From assembly GCA_007136405.1 (NCBI GenBank), contig SLHA01000011.1, forward strand, positions 1-48,602: DNA of 48,602 nt, written 5' to 3'. The notes beneath the pieces were generated by a model, which had not been told where the DNA came from, ran no database searches, and saw only the letters and a list, made by a program, of their open reading frames with translations. Both the position numbers and the translations under genes were made by a program. Origin of the DNA: Candidatus Latescibacterota bacterium (GTDB lineage Bacteria; Latescibacterota; UBA2968; UBA8231). This document shows positions 9,789 through 17,398 of the stretch, one piece after another (position 1 is the first letter of the stretch; every line of letters begins with the position of its first letter).

Positions 9789-9818
9789 TGCGCTCGGGGA
9801 AACAGCACCCGGAGCGCA
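9789..9818. terminator. Stem-loop between convergent genes
   Basis: TGCGCTC (9789-9795) pairs with GAGCGCA (9812-9818), and an inner GGG/CCC extends the stem. It lies between the glycosidase (plus) and the regulator (minus) and could terminate both. No T-run follows on either strand, so this is a weak call. Confidence 0.35.
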
Positions 9819-9897
9819 AGCATCGCAGGTCTGAGGACCTCTCCAAAAAAACCGACTGTCCAACCCCTTCACCTGAGGATAAGTTCGTCAAAAGTTG

Positions 9898-11079
9898 TCA
9901 ACAGTCGCCAATGGATCGGTCGATATGGACCGGTTGCTGGTTTGCCCCCTGCCCCTGCAGTGAGCGGACCTTGGCGGCCAGCACTTCGATGTCCATCAGC
10001 CGCTTCAGGATAAACGAAATGGGTTGGCTGACGTTCCGCAGCAGGGTCACAGTATCCTCAACCCGTATGGTCTGCTCGGCCGCAATACCCATGGACAGGG
10101 TCCCCTGGGGAAAGGGAATGTCAAGCAGAAGGTCCGGATGATACGTATCCTCCATGCTACTGGCCTCGATTAAACGCCTGTAATCCTCATCAACCTCGCG
10201 TTCCCACACCTTCTGTCTTCTCCAGTGGCTCTGCAGACTCCTTAGTGTCGGGTATTGTTCAAGGGCGTCCTTCAGAGCATACTGGTCCTGAAAACTCCGG
10301 TATGAGCGGGATTCCGGATAAGTCATGTAAACTAACAGGCGGTCCCGGGTTTCATCGATCACGTTGATGCCCACACCCTCGAACGCAAGACCCATGTCTT
10401 CCAGTTCGTCCGCCATGACACGGACAACCCGTACCATGTCCTCCAGTCTGTCAGTCTCCAACCCGGCTGCCTGAACTCGAGCAACGGTTTGCTGGCACCG
10501 CTTTTCCGTGTTATCACGCATCACGGCAAGTCGGGTGTTTTCGTTGATGCTGCTGCCGGTAAACTCAGCCGGGAACATGGATCCATCCTTGCGCACCAGG
10601 AGCAGTTCATACGACTCCGACGAAACCGTGGTGACAAGGCGCTGGCAGGCGCTGCGACTACGGGGCGCGCTGACCAGTTCAATGCCGTTTTTTCCCAACA
10701 GCTCCTCTTTACGATAACCCACGGCATCGGCGAACGTTTGATTCACGTAGAGGATGCGACCCTGTTCGTGTACTACGAATGCATTCAGGGCATCAGCAAT
10801 CTGTCGGAAACGGTCCTCCCGCACACCAGGAATGGTGCTGGCGGGTTCAACTCCAGCTGCAGGAATGGAGGCGAAAACCTCGTTATCGCCCATGAGAAAA
10901 TCAACCGAAACTCCTAAAGCATCGGCTAGATGCTTGAGCGCCGAAGAGCGGAGCTGGCGTACGCGTCCTGTCTCTATTCGCGATATGGTGGCTTGAGAGA
11001 CACCGGAAAGCGTAGACAGCGCCTTCTGGTTCAGACTCTGCTTTTGCCGCAATGCCTTTAACGTTTTGCCCAAAGGCAT
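9898..11079 (-). CDS. XRE-family transcriptional regulator with PAS sensor domain
   Basis: The protein has 393 residues. The N-terminus (about 6-60) is a Cro/CI helix-turn-helix: LRQKQSLNQKALSTLSGVSQ, then ATISRIETGR and LADALGVSVDFLMG. A PAS domain follows at about 91-195 (FVVHEQGRILYVNQTFADAVGYRKEELLGKNG, later LVRKDGSMFPAEFTG and VMRDNTEK), suggesting binding of a small ligand or cofactor. The C-terminal half (205-380), with VRVMADELEDMGLAFEGVGINVID, looks like a GAF-type sensor. The ATG has GGAAGG just upstream. It is convergent to the sugar operon and divergent from the DUF362/pdxA operon, so either could be its target. The ligand is unknown. Confidence 0.88.
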   Translation of the reverse strand: MPLGKTLKALRQKQSLNQKALSTLSGVSQATISRIETGRVRQLRSSALKHLADALGVSVDFLMGDNEVFASIPAAGVEPASTIPGVREDRFRQIADALNAFVVHEQGRILYVNQTFADAVGYRKEELLGKNGIELVSAPRSRSACQRLVTTVSSESYELLLVRKDGSMFPAEFTGSSINENTRLAVMRDNTEKRCQQTVARVQAAGLETDRLEDMVRVVRVMADELEDMGLAFEGVGINVIDETRDRLLVYMTYPESRSYRSFQDQYALKDALEQYPTLRSLQSHWRRQKVWEREVDEDYRRLIEASSMEDTYHPDLLLDIPFPQGTLSMGIAAEQTIRVEDTVTLLRNVSQPISFILKRLMDIEVLAAKVRSLQGQGANQQPVHIDRSIGDC

Positions 11080-11738
11080 GGCTACCTTCCTGATTGTGGG
11101 GGTGGGGACTTAAAATGCCAGACGCCTGAACGCCAGGATTCCGGCCTGGTTTGTCTATCAGGAGCCCGAACCCAGAATATAACCCACAAAAGATGCTATG
11201 ACAATCAGCTATCTGCATACTGTATCCCAAACATAACGAAGGTTGCGGATGCTGGTGACTGGCGGTGCTGCCCAACACTGATGAGCGACTCGATCGCTCC
11301 ACAGAAACCGACCACTGGGCGTGCAGTTTCCCACGGAACAGTCTGGACCGCGGCCGGCGGAATAGCCTGACCGATACCGGGTCGTTTTCCAGGAAGCCTA
11401 GCGGACCGTTGAGGATAAGACTCTCTGCTCAGATCCGGGCCAATTGCGAGTACCGCGTTCGCCCTTGATATTACTGCCTGTGAAGGCCGAACGCGTTCTC
11501 GGAATCCTGAATTGGCCGGAGCCATACAGAGCATATCCAGGCACCAGGCAACCCGGAACGGAATGAGGGCGCTCTGCAGGTGCGTGTCGAGACCTATCAC
11601 CCATAGCAGACAACGACTGCTTCATCAAGAAGATCAAGTACAGAAACCCACGATCAATCGACCATAACCTACGATCAATCGACCAAGCTGATTCCATCAC
11701 CGAAAAAAGGCCATCGCCCGGGCTCAGGGGAATATGTC
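11080..11738. other. Long intergenic region between regulator and DUF362 operon
   Basis: About 660 bases lie between divergent genes. Short open frames on both strands show no ribosome-binding site, no domain and no periodic codon use that I can defend. The only clear structure is the 15-bp direct repeat near 11650, described separately. The region could hold two promoters or a decayed gene; I see no recognisable remnant. Confidence 0.45.
11650..11685. repeat. 15-bp direct repeat, 21-bp period (candidate operator)
   Basis: ACGATCAATCGACCA occurs perfectly at 11650-11664 and 11671-11685. Each copy contains the near-palindrome CGAT-CA-ATCG. A 21-bp period equals two helical turns, placing both copies on the same DNA face. 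It lies 54 bases before the DUF362 start, so it is a candidate operator, perhaps for the divergent XRE-PAS regulator. Confidence 0.6.
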
Positions 11739-12953
11739 ATGAACAGCGACCATGTCGTCCGTGCCGTCCATTGCGAACACACTGCTGGCGAACAGGAAAT
11801 CTACGATCGGTTAAGCCAGGCAACGGAGCCCTTGACAGAGGCCTGGGACCGGATAGCCAGGGCCCGTCAGGTCGTCATCAAGGTAAACATGATGGAATCG
11901 CGTATCTACTACCATGCCGGTCGCCGGCAAGAACTGGTGGACGATGCAGTGGCCAGAGCGTTGTTCCGGTTGCTGCGCGAACGCACCGGAGCAAAGCTCG
12001 TAGCTGTCGATACCTTTATCTATGGGAATGAGCAGATCACACCGGACAATTTCAACTACGCCTACCTTCTCCAGGAATACGGTGTCCGTTACGTTGATGT
12101 TAACAGGCCCCCTTTCGTCAGCTGCAAGGTACCGGGCGGAGGATCCATGTTCGAGCAGTACACGCTCAGCCGCACAATCCAGGATGCTGACGAAATCATC
12201 TCCGTGGCTACTCTCAAGAACCATCTATACATGGGCGTTACCCTGTGTACCAAGAATCTATTCGGTCTGCCCCCCACTATACCTCCCGAAGGCCGTACCC
12301 GGTCGTATTATCACCACCTGATACGCTTGCCTTATGTCCTGGTCGATCTGGGTTTGATCACCCGGCCCTGTCTCAATATCGTCGATGGTCTGGTCGGGCA
12401 GACGGGACGCGAATGGCGGGGTAGACCGGTGATCAGTGACACGTTGATTGCCGGCAACCAGGTGATTAGTACAGACGCTTGCGCTGCCTTTTTGATGGGT
12501 CACGATCCTCGCGCGGACTGGCCTGTACCACCGTTTCGCCGTGACCACAACCACCTGCTGATGGCTGCAGAACGTGGATTTGGAACCGTTGATTTGGAGC
12601 ACATCGACTTCGACACAGAGGTTGATCCTCCCCTGGGTGACTACGGGGCGGATGAACTGGATGCACCGGAAACGGTGCGCAGCTGGCGCAGGACAGCCTG
12701 TGAGCAAGGTCTGTACTACCGCGACCATCAGGCCCATCTGACTGATGCATACGCCGGGCAGTTCATCTATCTCCAGGACGGTCAGGTCGTGTGGAACGGA
12801 GATGATCCTCGACATCTCGGCAGCAGGCGCCAACTGGCCGGAAACCGTACAAACAGCGCACTTTGGTTGAAATATGTGGATCCCGAGGAACGAGAAGGCG
12901 AATATTTCGCACGGTACCAGGAATGTCTGGATCACATGGGGAGTGTGGTATGA
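11739..12953 (+). CDS. DUF362 domain-containing protein
   Basis: A 404-residue protein with the DUF362 pattern: RQVVIKVNMMES near residue 45, then a Rossmann-like half, then ADEIISVATLKNHLYMGVTLCTKNLFGLPP near 150-180, and NIVDGLVGQTGREWRGRPVISDTLIAGNQVISTDACAAFLMGHDP near 210-255. The family's reaction is not established; some members carry ferredoxin-type 4Fe-4S motifs, but no CxxCxxC cluster is visible here. No signal peptide is seen, so it is probably cytoplasmic. Its stop overlaps the start of the PdxA-family gene (ATGA at 12950), so the two are almost certainly one operon and perhaps one pathway. The 15-bp direct repeat lies in front of it. Confidence 0.85.
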   Translation: MNSDHVVRAVHCEHTAGEQEIYDRLSQATEPLTEAWDRIARARQVVIKVNMMESRIYYHAGRRQELVDDAVARALFRLLRERTGAKLVAVDTFIYGNEQITPDNFNYAYLLQEYGVRYVDVNRPPFVSCKVPGGGSMFEQYTLSRTIQDADEIISVATLKNHLYMGVTLCTKNLFGLPPTIPPEGRTRSYYHHLIRLPYVLVDLGLITRPCLNIVDGLVGQTGREWRGRPVISDTLIAGNQVISTDACAAFLMGHDPRADWPVPPFRRDHNHLLMAAERGFGTVDLEHIDFDTEVDPPLGDYGADELDAPETVRSWRRTACEQGLYYRDHQAHLTDAYAGQFIYLQDGQVVWNGDDPRHLGSRRQLAGNRTNSALWLKYVDPEEREGEYFARYQECLDHMGSVV

Positions 12954-13987
12954 CTGTGGAGAATACATCATCTGCTCACCGCCCATGCATAGGCCTGACC
13001 ATCGGAGACCCCGCCGGTATCGGTCCGGAGATCGTCGTCCGGGCCTTGTGTGAACCGGATCTGTATCAGCAACTACACCCGCTGGTATACGCCGATCGGG
13101 TCATTCTCGAGCAGACCATCGAACAACTGGGCTGCCCCATTTCTCTGAACGCGGTATCCACTGCTGCAGGCGGGCGATATGAAAACGGCGTGATCGACTA
13201 TGTCGACGTCGGTTCTCTGTCTCACCCGGTCTGTATGGGCCGGGTGAGTGCCGAGGGTGGAAAGGCTGGCATGGCCTACCTGGAGTGCGCCGTGAATGCG
13301 GCACTGTCCGGAGAGATCACCGGACTGGCAACAGCACCGCTGAACAAGGAATCGCTGCAGGCAGCCAACATCCCCTATATCGATCATACGGCGTATCTGC
13401 AGGCGCGAGCGGCACGCCGGCAACCTATGACCCTGTTCATGGTGCGAGCGCTGCGCATTTTCTTCCTGACCCGTCATATCTCATTCCGGCAGATTCCGGA
13501 TGCGCTGGACCAGAAATCCATCCTCAGCGCCCTGCCCTTGTGTGAACTCTACTTACGCCAGCTGGGTGTCGATGCACCCCGGCTGGCGGTGGCAGCGCTC
13601 AATCCGCACGGTGGCGAAGACGGGTTGTTTGGCCGCGAGGAGATCGAGGTGTTGATCCCGGCCGTGGAGCGAGCCCGGGCTTCCGGATGCAATGTGCATG
13701 GACCCGTACCGGCAGATTCGGTCTTTCATCAGTGTTTAGCCGGGAAGTATGACGGGGTTCTGTCACTGTATCACGATCAAGGCCACATTGCGGCCAAGAC
13801 ACTGGATTTCCATGGCACGGTGAGTCTGAGCATGGGTCTGGAGTTTCTACGCACTTCGGTGGATCACGGAACGGCATTCGATATTGCTGGACAGGGAGTT
13901 GCCGACGCCCGCGGTATGGTGGCCGCGGTGATGGCTGCTGCCCGATATGCCGCCATGGTCCGCCACAACCTCGATCTGGAGCCGTAG
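12950..13987 (+). CDS. pdxA: PdxA-family 4-phosphohydroxy-threonine dehydrogenase
   Basis: A 345-residue NAD-dependent metalloenzyme. The N-terminal signature GLTIGDPAGIGPEIVVRAL is diagnostic. The metal-ligand histidines of PdxA can be placed at H176 (LTRHISFRQ), H220 (LNPHGGEDG) and H275 (YHDQGHIAAKTLDF); H146 (DHTAYLQ) matches the substrate histidine. PdxA oxidises 4-phosphohydroxy-L-threonine in pyridoxal phosphate synthesis. The closely related PdxA2 acts on 4-phospho-D-threonate in sugar-acid catabolism and usually sits beside a DUF1537 kinase, which is absent here, so the substrate is undecided. The start at 12950 overlaps the DUF362 stop and places the conserved motif near residue 15; the ORF extends upstream but without conservation. 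Confidence 0.88.
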   Translation: MTVENTSSAHRPCIGLTIGDPAGIGPEIVVRALCEPDLYQQLHPLVYADRVILEQTIEQLGCPISLNAVSTAAGGRYENGVIDYVDVGSLSHPVCMGRVSAEGGKAGMAYLECAVNAALSGEITGLATAPLNKESLQAANIPYIDHTAYLQARAARRQPMTLFMVRALRIFFLTRHISFRQIPDALDQKSILSALPLCELYLRQLGVDAPRLAVAALNPHGGEDGLFGREEIEVLIPAVERARASGCNVHGPVPADSVFHQCLAGKYDGVLSLYHDQGHIAAKTLDFHGTVSLSMGLEFLRTSVDHGTAFDIAGQGVADARGMVAAVMAAARYAAMVRHNLDLEP

Positions 13988-14167
13988 GTATGACCCGTGG
14001 CCGTGGTGCGTATCTCGCTCCGGTCACCTCTCGCCTTAGGACTCAATTCTCCAGTGGGAGGAGCTGCTCGTCATACGCCATCCCGTAGCCATAAGCTGTT
14101 CGGGCGGCATGAGCTCGTTAGCGGCGACATCCTCCGCTGACCACCCTGCAAACCACGGGAGAGCACC

Positions 14168-14704
14168 ATGCACGGCAAGGTGATCCGCCCATCCAAGGAG
14201 GCAGTCAAAGAAGAGGATTCCCGCCAGGCGACACCGGTGGAACTGGCTGCGGTACTGATGGATGCCGTGTGTCGTACGACGGTCCAGGAAAAAGACTCGA
14301 TCGAGCAGCTTGCTTTGACGTTGGACGCCGACGCCGGGCGGATCGTATCGGAGCTCATGTACCTTCGGGCCTTCGCAGTGGACCTGGCCCTGGAGGTGGA
14401 GCTGGGCGACGATTCAATCCGGGACCACATCATGGGGCACTACAGCTCGCACTGGGCCCGGATAGACGATCAGGTGCCCGGAACGTTAACCGAATTGTCC
14501 TGGCATCTGGATAGGTACTGCGAGGCCGTGCGCCATCCAGCCGGACGAGGCGTGTTGGCGGAGTTGGTTGGGGCAATCTTTGCCGACCAGTGCGGGGCCG
14601 CATCCGGCAGATCGGATCTGGCCTTGTTCGGCGCGGCTATGTTCAAGTCGCTGTACGATGAGGTCGCACGCCTTTTGGCCGATGTAGAACTCGTCCTCGA
14701 ATGA
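14168..14704 (+). CDS. Hypothetical all-helical protein
   Basis: I do not recognise this 178-residue protein. It is predicted almost wholly alpha-helical and acidic, with segments such as PVELAAVLMDAVCRTT, LDADAGRIVSELMYLRAFAVDLALEVEL and LFGAAMFKSLYDEVARLLADVEL. It has no signal peptide, membrane helix or cysteine cluster. GGGAGAG just upstream of the ATG is a fair ribosome-binding site. It lies 180 bases after pdxA on the same strand and converges on the methyltransferase gene, whose stop is 12 bases from its own. Codon use looks like that of its neighbours, so it is probably a real gene of unknown role. Confidence 0.7.
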   Translation: MHGKVIRPSKEAVKEEDSRQATPVELAAVLMDAVCRTTVQEKDSIEQLALTLDADAGRIVSELMYLRAFAVDLALEVELGDDSIRDHIMGHYSSHWARIDDQVPGTLTELSWHLDRYCEAVRHPAGRGVLAELVGAIFADQCGAASGRSDLALFGAAMFKSLYDEVARLLADVELVLE

Positions 14705-14716
14705 AGTCGGCGACCC

Positions 14717-15328
14717 TCATGCCTTCACGGCCATGGCTACGATGTGGGTCTTTCCTTGTTTGAGCTTGGTATAGTTCCCAAAGATCTGCTGGAAATTACG
14801 CTTGATATAACTTTTCAGTCCCGCAATCGTGACCACACAAAAACGTCCACCTGGTGCGAGTGCCGAACAGGCATCGTGAAGGATCAACGAGAGCATCTCG
14901 TTACCTACCTTGGCGGGAAGGTTCGAGGTAATGCAGTCGAACGGCACGTCCGGAACGTGACTGAAGGCATTGCTCAGGTAGACGCGGGTATTCCGGAGGC
15001 CGTTGTTCCGGGCATTCCGGCGAGCGTACTCTACCGCGACAAAATCCTTGTCTACCATGTGTGTTTCCCCGGGAGCGCTCAAACTGGCCAGAACAAGGCC
15101 GATGCTCCCATATCCGCAGCCCAGGTCGAGGCAGGTATCACCGGACTGCACCTGAAGATGCTCGACCAGAAGACGCGAACCCGGATCGATACGCCTGGGG
15201 TTGAACAGTCCCCAGGTCGAATGGAAGGTGAACACGCGACCGCGCAGCGTATCGGTGAAGACGATGTCCTCGCGGAGGTGTTGCACGGTTTGTGACCGTT
15301 CAGCTGACGGTTCGGTACGCTGCTTCAT
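14717..15328 (-). CDS. Class I SAM-dependent methyltransferase, RsmC/MTS type
   Basis: A 203-residue protein with the small methyltransferase (MTS) fold. DTCLDLGCGYGSIGLVLAS (about 64-82) is the SAM-binding motif I, and DCITSNLPAKVGNEM (about 131-145) is the N-P-P-like catalytic loop, here NLPA, which resembles the RsmC/RlmG group that methylates guanine N2 in rRNA. The N-terminal segment VFTFHSTWGLFNPRRIDPGSRLLVEHL is typical of that group (GVFSxxxlDxGtxLLL). The start at 15328 is chosen because conservation begins soon after; the frame stays open upstream to 15580 without recognisable sequence. It is divergent from the amidase gene. The exact RNA target cannot be told. Confidence 0.8.
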   Translation of the reverse strand: MKQRTEPSAERSQTVQHLREDIVFTDTLRGRVFTFHSTWGLFNPRRIDPGSRLLVEHLQVQSGDTCLDLGCGYGSIGLVLASLSAPGETHMVDKDFVAVEYARRNARNNGLRNTRVYLSNAFSHVPDVPFDCITSNLPAKVGNEMLSLILHDACSALAPGGRFCVVTIAGLKSYIKRNFQQIFGNYTKLKQGKTHIVAMAVKA

Positions 15329-15593
15329 CGTTCCAATATCCCTGTTACCCAGTGGTTGCCGATGCGCTCCGATCAACCCGTGCCGCCGGTGTTTGTGGAC
15401 TACCGGATCAGAGTAAGCAGGCGGATCCGCACTGCACCCGACACACAGCCCTGGACTTGATCGACCCTCTGTGCTACTCTCTACTCTCCGCATATTACCG
15501 CACCAAGGCCATGGCTGGTTCCCGCGCAAACTGCTGACGGGCGCCGTTCCCGAAGCTAAAGGAAGTCTCCGGCCAGACAAGAAGACGCAGGCG

Positions 15594-16250
15594 ATGGCAC
15601 ATATGCGAATATCCGGTCACCGGCTGCATGGGGAACGGGTAACCTACCGGTCCTCACCCAATCATGGCGACCTCTTCACTCCGCCCAATCCGGACACGGT
15701 GATCATACACTACACGGCTTGTCCGGATGCGGCTTCCGCCATTGCCACGCTATGTGATCCGGAACGCCGTGTCTCGGCGCATGTAGTCGTTGGGCGTCAG
15801 GGTGACGTGACTCAGCTGGTCCCGTTCGATCGCGTCGCCTGGCACGCGGGAGTCAGCCGCTGGGGTGAACGTGAGAGCCTTAACCAGTACTCTCTGGGTA
15901 TAGAGATCGACAATGCCGGCCAGCTAAAACTGGAGGAGGGACGTCTTGTTGCGTGGTTCGGCCAGCAATACCCGCAGGATGAAGTGATCCAGGCCGTTCA
16001 TCGCCACCAGACCCAGCTGACGTCGTGGCACCGTTATACGGATACACAGACAGGGGTCGTGATGCAACTGTGCCGGCTGTTGATGGACGCCTACGGGATC
16101 AGGCACATCCTGGGACATGATGAAATCGCACCCATGCGGAAAGTAGACCCTGGTCCTGCCTTTCCCCTTGATGCCATGCGCGGGCAACTACTCGGCCAGG
16201 CGCTGCCGGCCCTGTCGCCTGAAGCGGCGCGTCGCAGGACGGTGTCCTGA
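15594..16250 (+). CDS. N-acetylmuramoyl-L-alanine amidase, AmpD type
   Basis: This is an Amidase_2-fold zinc amidase (218 residues) that cleaves the amide bond between N-acetylmuramic acid and the stem peptide. VIIHYTAC gives the first zinc ligand H39; LGHDEIAPMRKVDPGPAF gives H175 and D185, with the same 10-residue spacing as H154 and D164 of AmpD. SAHVVVGRQGDVTQLVPFDRVAWHAG and NQYSLGIEIDNAG are also conserved. There is no signal peptide, so it fits cytoplasmic recycling of anhydro-muropeptides better than cell separation. ATG at 15594 is preferred, with ATG 15603 as an alternative; the upstream extension to 15471 is not conserved. A short hairpin covers the stop codon. Confidence 0.88.
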   Translation: MAHMRISGHRLHGERVTYRSSPNHGDLFTPPNPDTVIIHYTACPDAASAIATLCDPERRVSAHVVVGRQGDVTQLVPFDRVAWHAGVSRWGERESLNQYSLGIEIDNAGQLKLEEGRLVAWFGQQYPQDEVIQAVHRHQTQLTSWHRYTDTQTGVVMQLCRLLMDAYGIRHILGHDEIAPMRKVDPGPAFPLDAMRGQLLGQALPALSPEAARRRTVS

Positions 16251-16330
16251 GGATATCGCTTGAAGGGGTACCAGATCTAATCCCGCACGAGGTAGCTGAA
16301 CAAGCCGCGCGGCTTCCCCGTGCGATATCC
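16251..16330 (+). promoter_or_regulatory. Structured leader before homocysteine methyltransferase (candidate regulatory RNA)
   Basis: GGATATCGC (16251-16259) pairs perfectly with GCGATATCC (16322-16330). Inside lies the hairpin AAGCC-GCGC-GGCTT (16302-16315). An alternative stem CGCACG (16284-16289)/CGTGCG (16319-16324) uses three bases of the outer stem, so two folds exclude each other. It lies in the leader of a methionine-synthesis type gene. It does not match any SAM, SAH or cobalamin riboswitch consensus that I can recall. Confidence 0.4.
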
Positions 16331-16408
16331 ATCGTGAGCAAGCCTATTCGCCCCGCCGGCACCTGGCTCGCCGTGATCGAGCGGCTCGTATTACAGGAGA
16401 GGCGAGAA

Positions 16409-17287
16409 GTGCATAGACTGATTCGAGATTTGACCGCCCGCGTTCCGGTCGTGACCGACGGCGCCTGGGCCACCCAGCTCCAGGCCCGGGGCTTGCAGCT
16501 GGGCGAATGCGCGGAAGCCTGGAACATCACGCATCCAGACCAGGTAGTGCAGGTGGGCAGTGCTTACGTCGCAGCCGGCAGCCGGGTGATCCTCAGCAAC
16601 ACTTTTGGAGGCAATCGCCTGGCGCTGGCAAAGCACGGGCTGGCAGACCGCATGGCTGATATCAACCGCAACGGTGTGCAGCTATCCCTGGCTGCTGCCA
16701 ACGGAAAAGCCTGCGTGTTTGCCTCGGTTGGGCCAAGCGGCAAGATGCTGATGATGAACGAGGTAGACGCCACGGAGCTGGAGGAGGTCTTTACCGGGCA
16801 GGTGACTGTGCTGGCGGAAGCGGGAGCCGAGGGCATCGTAGTCGAAACGATGATCGATCTGGAGGAAGCCGTCATCGCCGCGAGTGCAGCGCTTCGCACC
16901 GGTCTGCCGGTGGTTGCCTGCCTGGTTTTCGACAGTGGTCCGCAACGAGACCGGACGATCATGGGTGTCGGTCCGGAAGAAGCCGCCAAGGCCCTGGCCG
17001 GGGCTGGGGTGGATGTCATCGGCGCCAATTGCGGCCAGGGTATAGAAGGTTTCGTTCCGTTGGCCTCAAGGCTTGTCAAGGCTACCAGCAAGCCTGTCTG
17101 GATCAAGGCAAACGCCGGACTGCCCCAGGTCGAAGGCGGGCAGGTGGCCTACCATACGACGCCGGCGCAATTCGCGGCCAGTGTGCCTGCGTTGCGCGAT
17201 GCGGGTGTCGGTTTTATCGGTGGCTGCTGCGGAACCACCCCTGCTTACATCAGCGAGGTCTGCCGGGTGCTGGAACGATCTTCGTAG
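16409..17287 (+). CDS. Homocysteine S-methyltransferase family protein
   Basis: A 292-residue TIM-barrel protein of the homocysteine-binding domain family (MmuM/BHMT/MetH N-terminal domain), which transfers a methyl group to homocysteine to make methionine. PVVTDGAWATQLQARGL near the N-terminus, EAWNITHPDQV and SNTFGGNRLAL are family signatures. The three zinc-binding cysteines are C208 (GANCGQG) and C273-C274 (GGCCGTTP). The GTG start at 16409 follows AGGAGAGG; the longer frame from 16334 adds 25 unconserved residues and would lie in the leader. Methyl donor (S-methylmethionine, betaine or methylcobalamin) cannot be deduced. A structured leader upstream may regulate it. Confidence 0.88.
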   Translation: MHRLIRDLTARVPVVTDGAWATQLQARGLQLGECAEAWNITHPDQVVQVGSAYVAAGSRVILSNTFGGNRLALAKHGLADRMADINRNGVQLSLAAANGKACVFASVGPSGKMLMMNEVDATELEEVFTGQVTVLAEAGAEGIVVETMIDLEEAVIAASAALRTGLPVVACLVFDSGPQRDRTIMGVGPEEAAKALAGAGVDVIGANCGQGIEGFVPLASRLVKATSKPVWIKANAGLPQVEGGQVAYHTTPAQFAASVPALRDAGVGFIGGCCGTTPAYISEVCRVLERSS

Positions 17288-17398
17288 ACTCCGTAGAGAT
17301 TTTCTCGACGCACCCTGTGGAGTGTGCCGCCTGGACGGGTCGCCGCCAGGTGATCCGTGGGTCTGCAACCGGCCGGCCTGCAGGCAGGCGCTTCCCTC

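Noticed and set aside
11080-11738. Hidden gene in the long intergenic region
   Set aside because: Short frames on both strands lack ribosome-binding sites and conserved sequence.
16251-16330. Known SAM, SAH or cobalamin riboswitch
   Set aside because: None of the conserved core sequences of those classes that I can recall is present; kept as an unassigned structured leader.
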